The translations under genes were made by a program, and so were the position numbers. DNA of 64,000 nt from Podospora pseudocomata (lineage: Eukaryota > Ascomycota > Sordariomycetes > Sordariales > Podosporaceae): assembly GCF_035222375.1 (NCBI RefSeq), contig NW_026946363.1, forward strand, positions 3,472,001 through 3,536,000. Reading direction: 5' to 3'. Under the pieces are notes generated by a model. That model did not search any database. It was not told where the DNA came from and saw only the letters and a list, made by a program, of their open reading frames with translations. Position 1 is the first letter of the stretch. Each line of letters begins with the position of its first letter. Shown here piece by piece: positions 56,164 to 64,000 of the stretch.

Positions 56164-57105
56164 ATGGGACATCAGTCAACAGGACCTGATGAAGGCGCCG
56201 AGAAAGGGAAGGGCAAAGATCGAGAAACTAGACACGACCAGGACAAATCTATTCACAACGGCGACCCTCAGAACCAAGATACCGGGTCGGCCCTCACGCG
56301 GATTGCTCAGTCAGCCGCCTCCTTACCGTCGTATCTCATGTCAGGGGCCCCAGAAATAGGTCCTGGTGGAAGCGAAAAAGGGGAGGGTTCCCGAGTGGGA
56401 CAAGCATTAGCAAGAGCTGGTGATAGTTCTGTCCGGATACAGACAGACCCTTCAGCTGGTGGGACGTTGAGGCCTGGGCATACCGAGGCGCACATGGCTG
56501 AGCAAGATGCGTCGTTTGCGGCGTTTCTGGATAGTGACGATGTTCCCATGCTGTCAGAGCCCGCTGGGCTGGAAGAAGCCTGGCAGTCGACTACCGCAGC
56601 AACGCCGGCTTGGGTGCCATCCCAATCTGTACAGGAACAGATGGCAAAAGATGGCGCCGACGTGGTGGCCTTGCTGTCTGGACAAAGCGGTCCAGAGCCC
56701 GACCTGCTCCCAGAGGAAGCAGTTTCGCAAGCAGACCTGACAAGTCTACGAAAGGCTCTCTTTGGCGAGGATGCAGGGCGATCAACAGCTGCTGTTGCGT
56801 GGGATAATGTCCTCAACTTCATCCCTGAATACCTTCGAGCGGACCCCGCTGCGGGCGGCAACACTGAGCTTTACTCGCACCTCGGAGCAGAAAACACCGA
56901 TGAGGCCTGGCAATCATGGCTTGACCAGTGGTCTCGAGTGCTGACGGACTATCAAGACGAAGTTTGGGGTGATCTCAACGCGCTGGTCGATGACGCTCGT
57001 GAGGAGATAAAGAGGATGGAGGAAGTCAAACCAGGGGAGAGGCCCCCTGAGCCCAAAGCACTCCTCCGTCTGCGTGCCATTCTTGGGCACTTGCGGGGGA
57101 CGTAG
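56164..57105 (+). CDS. Hypothetical protein, conserved style, unknown function
   Basis: 313 residues in one exon. The frame extends to 56086, but that codon is GTG, so the first ATG at 56164 (MGHQSTGPDEG) is used. The N-terminal 110 residues are polar and disordered (GKGKDRETRHDQDKS). The middle has an acidic segment FAAFLDSDDVPMLSEPAG. The C-terminal part is helical with VAWDNVLNFIPEYLRADP, AWQSWLDQWSRVLTDYQDEV and REEIKRMEEVKPGERPPEP. I do not recognise the family. Coding character is supported by the consistent helical C-terminus and third-position bias. Confidence 0.65.
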   Translation: MGHQSTGPDEGAEKGKGKDRETRHDQDKSIHNGDPQNQDTGSALTRIAQSAASLPSYLMSGAPEIGPGGSEKGEGSRVGQALARAGDSSVRIQTDPSAGGTLRPGHTEAHMAEQDASFAAFLDSDDVPMLSEPAGLEEAWQSTTAATPAWVPSQSVQEQMAKDGADVVALLSGQSGPEPDLLPEEAVSQADLTSLRKALFGEDAGRSTAAVAWDNVLNFIPEYLRADPAAGGNTELYSHLGAENTDEAWQSWLDQWSRVLTDYQDEVWGDLNALVDDAREEIKRMEEVKPGERPPEPKALLRLRAILGHLRGT

Positions 57106-57663
57106 GCACATACTCGTCTGTCATACTGCCTGCCTGATGCCCCGCGGATGCTCGTCGTGGCAGTAAACCGAACGATTACCCCGCCGAAACCCAACAGACA
57201 AGGGTTCCTTATCGGACCCGATATTGTGTTGCTGTGCCAGCAATCAATATGACATCACAACGTGGATTGCGCGCCTTTGGTTGGTCAACACAACTTGCCC
57301 TCAAGCTCCTTTGCAGTGCCGCTGAGCTGGGCCTCACTCACCGCCCAGCTATCCAAAAGAGCTCACTGCTTGCACCTATCTAGCAACCTTGTACTTGTAT
57401 TTGTATGAATGTAGCAAACCATACCAACCACATATGCAGCATTAGTTTATGCCATGCATCTGGTCTGCCTATCGGCTCAGTTTGTCGAGTGAATCCATTG
57501 ATTTTCATTGTATCTGGAGATACTCAAACTCGGTCATACAGGACCCCCACCGTCACCTCGTACTACATATCCAAGAGGACCGGACCACCACATCTACCCC
57601 CCTCTCGGCGATCAGCCATCAGCACAAGGGGTGTCCAGCAGATAACCGTCCTCCAAACCAAAT
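57106..57663. other. Intergenic region, no gene
   Basis: This holds the 3' flank of the hypothetical gene and the promoter of the next gene, which is transcribed in the same direction. Nothing specific is seen. Confidence 0.55.
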
Positions 57664-58620
57664 ATGAGGACCAGACGATCCGCTTGCCTACCAGCGCCTT
57701 TGAGCACGCTACTGCTGGCCCTCACTGCAGCATGCTCTGTTTACGCCAACCTCCAGCCGTTCCAGCCTGCTGAGACAGCCGCCATTGTCGCAAAGCGGCA
57801 GCAAGGATGCCTCTCCAACTTTTACAGCTGCGCGAACCAAGGTCCCGCATTCAACGGCGTCTGTTGTCAAAACGGACAGACATGCGGCCTAGACGCTAAC
57901 AATGAGCCGGCGTGCTGTCCAGCTGGGTGAGATAAACGTTCCCTACACCAAGAAGGCATCTTCCACAGAATGGAAAATTGTGTAGCTAACCATTGACCCT
58001 CCTCTCCCGCTTCGTCGCATCAGCGCTATATGTACCGGCACCGCACCCGCAAGCTTCGTCACCCCCGTCCCGGCAGCCACGACCGCCGTGTCCTACGTCG
58101 CGAACAACTTCTTCTCGTTCCCCTATGTCGCCACCTACTTTGCCAACAGGGAGCACTGCTCGGCCGCTGCCAGGCAGTGCGATGCCAACCACGAGGCATG
58201 CCAGTCGCAACTTCAGGGCCTTGCCGGCGGGGCAGGATATGCCGTCACCATCGCCGTTCCGGGCGGGGGAGGCACGACTGTGACGGCTGCGGCTGGGGTC
58301 ACTTATGAGCCTGCTCGGGCGACAAGCATATGTAAGCATGAGTTACACTTCCCATACACAAACATTTATGCCCCTCCGGGGTAGATTCCCAACGCCCTTG
58401 GCTGTTCGGTATGGCTTACTTGTTCATTGCAGGCAGCAGCTTGTCCAGCGTGGCGTGCAACGGGCTTCAGGCTAGCATGTGCACGATGGAGGGGACAACC
58501 GCAAACGGCTTCTACTTTGGGTCTGGGAATGCAGCCCCAAGACCCACGGCTGCTGCGATTGGTGTTGTCGGTGCTGTGGCGGCCGGCGTGGCAGGGCTCA
58601 ATCTCATGAACGGTTTCTAA
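57664..58620 (+). CDS. Secreted cysteine-rich GPI-type protein
   Basis: Three exons, 57664-57926, 58024-58331 and 58433-58620, give 252 residues. A signal peptide (MRTRRSACLPAPLSTLLLAL) is followed by a small cysteine module with QGCLSNFYSCANQ, NGVCCQNGQTC and EPACCPAGAICTG, a spacing seen in knottin-like fungal surface proteins. A second region has EHCSAAARQCDANHEACQSQ. The C-terminus is hydrophobic (AAAIGVVGAVAAGVAGLNLM) after small residues, consistent with a GPI attachment signal. All exon joins keep frame and conserved Cys order. Function is unknown; a cell-wall or surface role is inferred. Confidence 0.75.
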
Positions 58621-59162
58621 ATAGGCATAGATTCGGCGGTGGAGTCGGTCTTTTGTGCTGAGTTGCCATGGGATAGCAAGCAAGGGCGTTGATGATATGT
58701 ATTTGGACAATGTGTCTTGCAACGAAATGAGCAACGACGTGGAATACCCGAGTTAGAAAACTTGGCTCAAAGTCTCGCTGGAAAGAGAAAGTATCTTGTA
58801 ACATGCAGGCGGTCCTGAAAGGGCCCAATATCACAAGTGACAAATCACGCATCATCATGTCAAAGGGAAGTGGCAGGCCGCTGAGAAACAGAACGCATGA
58901 TACCAATTATACCCGTTTTGTGCGCCATCGCTAAAAGAACAAGATACTGAGACCCCTTTCGACCCTTTATATATAACCTTGGAAATCCATGCCACCCAGC
59001 CAAACCTGCCCTCTACCCATATTTTACACATCCAGAGAGCAGCGGGCTTCCAGCCCGGATTTGGCAATACATAGTATGCCTTGAAAATAGCCGAAAAGAC
59101 TTGTAGAAAATATAAGAGATAGAGCGCTTCACAATCGACAACGACAACAATGACACTTGGTT
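58621..59162. other. Convergent intergenic region, no gene
   Basis: These are the 3' flanks of the cysteine-rich gene and of the TRP-like channel gene. Frames on the minus strand are not conserved. Confidence 0.55.
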
Positions 59163-62100
59163 CTACCGTCTTTCATCGATGACCTCAGCCGAGGTGCCCA
59201 AAAGATCAGTCTCACGATCGACCCTGTTTATGCTGCCTTTAGCAACAAACCCGTACCCGGCAGGTCTTTCGTCGCTGCTGCCTGACCGGTCGTTTAGTTC
59301 AACTTGACTGAAGTCGTCGGTGACCCCCGCGGAGGACCCAGACAATCTCTTCTGCGAGGGTGTCCGTTCGAAGGGAAGCCGCGAAGAGGTCGCACCGAAA
59401 GGGGCGAGATTGCTTGACCGACCTGCTTCACTGGGTAAAGATAACTGTGGCACCTGGACCTGGGGGTTCGAATTCCTTTTTGAGCTTCGTCTGGGGACAT
59501 TTGGGACCTCGATTTGCAATGAACTATTGGGGCCCGGCCTCACGGATGTGGTGGGGGAGCGAGAGACTATCCCTGCATCCTCATCGGTTAGTGAGGGTGG
59601 TGCGTCAACAGCTGGTGCACTTCCCAGGCCGTCAAGGTTGTCATCCTGCTGGCTTCCTCGGCCATTTAAGGGTTCTTGCTCTGGCACCTCTACGTCTGTC
59701 GAGCGTAGAGCATCGTTCTTTGACCGTGTCCCATCGTCAGAGTCAGAGTCAATCGGGCCGCTGCGAAGAACGCCCATAGCTACAGGAATTCCTTGGGGCG
59801 CTCGGTCGTCTTCAAAGCCGCCATTCAACGCCTGCATCGCAGGTGGCATCCGTGAACTTCTGACCACTTCAAAGCCCTTTCCCTTATCCTTGCCTTTAGG
59901 CGTAAACATATTCCTGAACCAACCCGCCGCGGAAGCCATTGGTCTCGTCGGATCAGCGGGCCCAGTCCTCAGCTTGCGACTCGGCGCATCCGAGTTCAAC
60001 CTCTGGCCTCTGACTCCGTAATAAAAGTCCGCTTCTCGCATGGAATAGTCAGTCCTGGTGGGACCAAAAGGAACCACATACGGCGCGGGTGTGGCATCCC
60101 TTGATATCTGAGTGCCAATTTCTAGGGGGTCGTTCAGTTGCACCGTCCCAGGTTCGCTAAGGCGTTTCTGAGCCCAATCACTGCTCGTCCATGACCCCCC
60201 CACCTTGGTGGTAGGCGAATAGGTCGTTTCAATAGTAGGGCGCCGTTGCCTCGGTGGTCGATAGTACGGATCTGGAGCCTGCATGGTCATGGAACCCTGG
60301 GGCCTACCGGGGTGTCCAGGAGATGGCAGGAAAGAAAAGTTGCTGGCTTCTCCCGGTGTCGTGGGTGTGTAAGAGCCGGCAATGCTCTCCAGTGGACGCG
60401 CGGGACCGTCAAAGCTAGGGGTGTTGAACCCGGACGAGCTTCTATGCCGATGATGCATCATGACACCCATGCTCCCGGCCGACTCACTCCTAATGCGTCC
60501 ACCAGGCATGATGTAGCCTGCTTTCGATGTTTCGTCGACATCCAGCATGGCAGAACTTGAGAGCTGGCTTTGGCGAGATGGGCCGGTTTCACGCCGAGAC
60601 ATACGGCGGGAAAGCTGTCTCATGCCAAAGATTTTGGACAATCCACCTCGGGACTGACCCCGAATATCATCACCGCCAGCCCCTAGCATACGGGCAACAA
60701 CCTCGACAATAGTCTGGACTGCGTTCAAGAGAAATCCAAGCACAAGAACGCCAGCGTGAGTGATGAGAATCGCATAGCCGATCCAGCCCTTTTCACTCTC
60801 AGGAACACCGAGTGATGGCACGAACACCACCATCAGGAGCACTGTGACAAGACGCAGCGCAGAGAAAAGCGTGTGGTAAGCATTCATGGATGTCGCTGAG
60901 TGAAACGGCCGAAAAGCGTGCAGCGTAAGGACATGTATCACCTCGCAGATAGCAAGAATGACGACCTGAGCGACGCCAGAAGGCTGCACGGCTCCCACTG
61001 CTATGCCGCGGACGAAATTCAACAGCACAGGGATCATAGTGAAAGCTGCGGCTTCGTCCGAGTAAGTGTTGTACAGCGGGCCATAAAGGAGAAGCGTCGG
61101 GAGGTCATCAAACAGGAAAGCTCGAGGCTTGGTCTTGGCAACAAGAAAAAGCAGCCAACCTGCAAATCCGATAATCAAAATCAGAGCCAGGACAGCGACC
61201 ACCACCGTGTAGACCGGTGACTGGCCAGCAATGACGAGCTGAAACGTCGATAGGGCGACAATCGGCATCAGGAAATAGTTCAAGACAATCCTGACAACAT
61301 TGCCGAGAGTAAATGGTATGTTTTTGGCGCGCAAGTCTTCTTCCGAGACCTTTTGGAAGTAGCGATAGAGCCACTGAACAACAAACCCGGCCTGTACAAG
61401 GACAGTTATAGCGGCAATGATGACCAACACCCAGATAATAGTGCCAGTCCATATATCCTCAGGGTTAGCCATGCCGGCCAGTTGGGCGAGGCGCTGCAAG
61501 CCATATGCACCGTCTGCAACATAAATACCGTCCCGAAGACTGACCCATCCAGGGTCCTGCGTGACAAAGCTCTGGTTGAACATGAGTGCTGACCACGCTG
61601 CCTGACTGACGATAGGCTGGTAGAATCCTGGGTAATTTAGCGTCAGGCCGCCAGTGAGGACGACGAACTGAATGTACTGAAGGCAATCTCCAAAACCAGG
61701 GGTGACAAGTCGAAGGAGATCGGGGTCACGACCGTAGTTGGAGCTCCAGTGGAAGACATCGCTAGTTCCCCAGGGGCTGAAAACTGCTGCAAATACTGTT
61801 GCCACACCCACAAAGACCAGAACAGCCAGGGGTAGGAATTTCAACATCCAAGCCAAACTTCCCAGATCTGGCGTCACGTTGGCTGCCACGCAAGTGATGA
61901 TTTCAGCCTGATCACCATAAATAACCTCAAAGGACGTCGAGAACGATCCAAAAGCATACGACGAGTAGAAATCGTTGCTGATTGACACAAACGGCAGTTT
62001 GTCTTTGACTAGGCTATATGACGCTGTCAGCACTACACATTCACGACCGGGCCCTTGAGCTCCGTAGATCAAAAGGCAGGCCTTTCCCTCGCTGAGTGTT

Positions 62101-62655
62101 CGCTCCAACTTACCCAAAGTCAGATCCATTCCAGTCGCCAAAAACAGGCCCAAGCGGGCATGCTCCGTTCTTCAACTCATCATTGCAAAAGTCGGTAAGA
62201 TTGGACCAAGGCTCATACGTCAAGACTTTGATCCTGGCTCTCAACGTGGTGAACTTATTTACGTCGGGTACCCCCAGAAGCTTGCCGTCGGTTTTATTCG
62301 GGTCAGTCCAGTCCGGACTGGTCGCCGGCGGCAATGACACCGGTGTGTACGAGCCCGTCACATTCCCCCACAGCGTAACCCGAAGAGAGTGCCTATCGGT
62401 TGCTTCGAAAGTAGCATCGATGTGTATGGGTTCCCACTGCAGCTTTGGCGGTTGACTGTTTCTGTAGGTGTCTGATAGACAGTTCTCGAACGGCACGGAG
62501 GCAGCGGCAGCCGGACGGGTGAGGGGGCTCAACAGCAATATCAACACAGCGGGAAGGCGGAGGAAGGACCGCAGTTCGGATAGCCGGGAACGAGGGCCTG
62601 TGTGGCGGACAAAATCGGACGACAAGATGTCAGGCGAAGGGCTCCGACCCGTCAT
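59163..62655 (-). CDS. TRP-like ion channel, fungal Pkd2/FLC family
   Basis: A large polytopic membrane protein of the fungal TRP-like family (Pkd2/Flc/spray), linked to calcium homeostasis, wall integrity and flavin transport. Two exons fit: 62655-62114 and 62013-59163, giving 1,130 residues. A signal peptide or first helix (LRLPAVLILLLSPLTRPAAA) precedes a luminal ML-like domain with FENCLSDTYRN and DFCNDELKNGACPLGPVFG. About nine transmembrane helices follow. Conserved family blocks are FSPWGTSDVFHWSSNYGRDP, LLRLVTPGFGDCLQYIQFV and LNYPGFYQPIVSQAAWS. The cytosolic tail (from about residue 690) is long, Ser/Pro-rich and disordered. An in-frame ATG at 62805 would add 50 residues and cannot be excluded. 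Confidence 0.87.
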
Positions 62656-64000
62656 GGCGACGACCGATACGGACAACCCATCGGCCGCATGCCGGGGCCG
62701 ATCATGGTAGCCACGGGCTCGGACGCCACGGGGCTCAGATGGCGACTCTGGATGGAAAGGGGGCTTGGGTGTAACTGGGATGTCGGGAGCATCGACGTCT
62801 CGCATGTTTAGCAGAGCTGCTGTGTTGATGTCGGCAGCGTCAGGGGGAGTGTCGACTGTCTCGGTGTCTTGAACACGCCGGTAGAACGAATAGGCTGCCG
62901 GCGGTCTTGCACTGTTGAAGAAAGCTGGGCCTGTCGGCAGAATCGGCGATTGTGGTAACGGCGCAACGGCAACGGACTATGTGCTGTGCATCTTGGAGTG
63001 TACGTCGTCTTGCAGTCCCAATCTGACGAGTGCCTGTCTTTTTCGAGTTCTGTCGGTTCGATATGTCGTCGGCAGGCCTTTGGGGACTGGAAAGAATAGA
63101 AGCGACAGGATAACGAGCGTCAGCCCCGGACAGGACGGACGCGCACGAGTGCGGAAGGATGCTTTGGGTGGTGTCCCCACACCAGGTAGCGCTTTTGGAA
63201 CTTGGAGGAGGCAGTGCTGGGTAACATGCACGGCCTCTGTTTGGTTAGCGTGCGCGCCAGGGACCCAGGAGATTGTGACAGCCCGCGGGCGGGTCTTGCC
63301 CTGGTCTGTGCACTGACATATGTAGAACCAGGCCTCAAATGACGTGGATTTCCATGACTGCTGGAATAGGCTTGACAAGTCTTCAACTGCTCGACTGGCT
63401 TCTTTCTGTCTGTACCTCCCTAATGCACTGATTGATACAGGGAGCAAAGAGTCAATCAAGGTCATGACGTTTTCTACTTCTCCCCAATGTTACAGCGTTT
63501 CTTGCCAACTTGCCCAACACGAGGTTAATGGATTATGGATTACTATGGATCAGCGGGAGCGGCCTTGATCGTGACCCTGCTATTAAGGCACTTGTTATAC
63601 CTCCATCAACCTCTCCGGAACCTTTGTGTTCTGCCGCCCAACCAAGAGGTGGCCCGCTGTATGACTGCAGCGGCCGGCCAGTCCGTCACACCTTTGGGGT
63701 CAGAACCAGGCCTGGAGATAGGGTGAACATTATCAACGGCACGTTTTCTTGAGACCAAGTGACACGCCTCGCATGAAAATAAGACACCGAAATTACCAAT
63801 TGATATTTAGCACGCTGTTTTTCTATCTTCCCCCTTACTCCCTTATTAACTTTGTCAGAGTATGCCTCCCGGGTATCTCCTATCATTGTCATCCCACTTC
63901 GTATTCCCTCTTTTCCATGCCAAAACAAAGCAACAGATAGAGCCATACATGACACGAGCAAAGTTTTGCCAAGCATATACATCAAGATTGCAATTCAAGC
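62656..64000. other. Upstream region of the TRP-like gene to window end, no supported gene
   Basis: Frames up to 162 codons occur on the minus strand (62977-63465), but none has a recognisable motif. The region beyond about 63,750 becomes AT-richer. It probably holds the channel gene's promoter and leader. Confidence 0.5.

Noticed and set aside
56307-56864. 185-codon minus-strand frame
   Set aside because: It is antisense to the hypothetical gene with no recognisable domain.
59320-60021. 233-codon plus-strand frame
   Set aside because: It is antisense to the low-complexity tail of the TRP-like channel.
62977-63465. 162-codon minus-strand frame upstream of the TRP-like gene
   Set aside because: No motif, signal or splice support was found. 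It is probably promoter or leader sequence.

Overview
The window is nuclear DNA from a filamentous ascomycete, most likely a sordariomycete-type Pezizomycotina. The reasons are short GT-AG introns of about 40-100 nt, single-copy fungal genes (ATG11, KES1, REX2, CDC55, PUF6, ACL4, NHP6, RPB4), 8-cysteine and GPI-anchored wall proteins, and an AT-rich block with the look of repeat-induced point mutation (RIP). No species name can be supported from the sequence alone.

Region 1 (1 to about 12,865) is repeat-rich. Strongly AT-rich, ORF-free DNA (2,280-3,774; 5,639-9,209) surrounds four TA-flanked DNA transposons of the pogo/Fot1 type with normal base composition: 331-2,279 (-), 3,775-5,638 (-), 9,210-10,339 (+, internally deleted) and 10,473-12,865 (+). 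The last carries a 507-bp solo LTR with a 5-bp target duplication. The transposases have a helix-turn-helix N-terminus, a DD35D core and, unusually, a C-terminal CCHC zinc knuckle. All four elements carry 17-bp direct repeats inside their terminal inverted repeats. The repeat sequence differs between elements but the period is always 17.

Region 2 (about 12,866-64,000) is ordinary gene-dense euchromatin with twenty protein genes. In order they are: membrane-anchored ubiquitin protease (+), KES1/OSH4-like sterol/PI4P transfer protein (-), Gfo/Idh/MocA oxidoreductase (-), oligoribonuclease REX2 (+), phosphoglucomutase (-), a ten-exon conserved protein of unknown function (-), NHP6-type HMG-box protein (-), CENP-H-like kinetochore protein (-), ATG11 (+), mitochondrial ribosomal protein bL9m (-), alcohol acetyltransferase-like protein (-), a large disordered membrane protein with a repeated IDEIR motif (+), an 8-cysteine GPI-type protein (-), ACL4 (+), GIR2 (-), PUF6 (+), a single-pass cysteine-rich membrane protein (+), RPB4 (-), CDC55 (-), a hypothetical protein (+), a cysteine-rich GPI-type protein (+) and a TRP-like channel (-). 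Counting the two hypothetical proteins separately, this is twenty-two gene calls. Exon coordinates were derived by hand from splice sites and reading-frame continuity.

Most of the genes are housekeeping and do not form a pathway cluster. Themes that recur are ribosome and translation (ACL4, PUF6, GIR2, bL9m), membrane and lipid (KES1, acetyltransferase, TRP channel), chromosome and chromatin (NHP6, CENP-H), autophagy (ATG11) and cell surface (three wall or membrane proteins). The most distinctive feature is the transposon neighbourhood with its 17-bp repeat architecture, which ends about 300 bp upstream of the first euchromatic gene.
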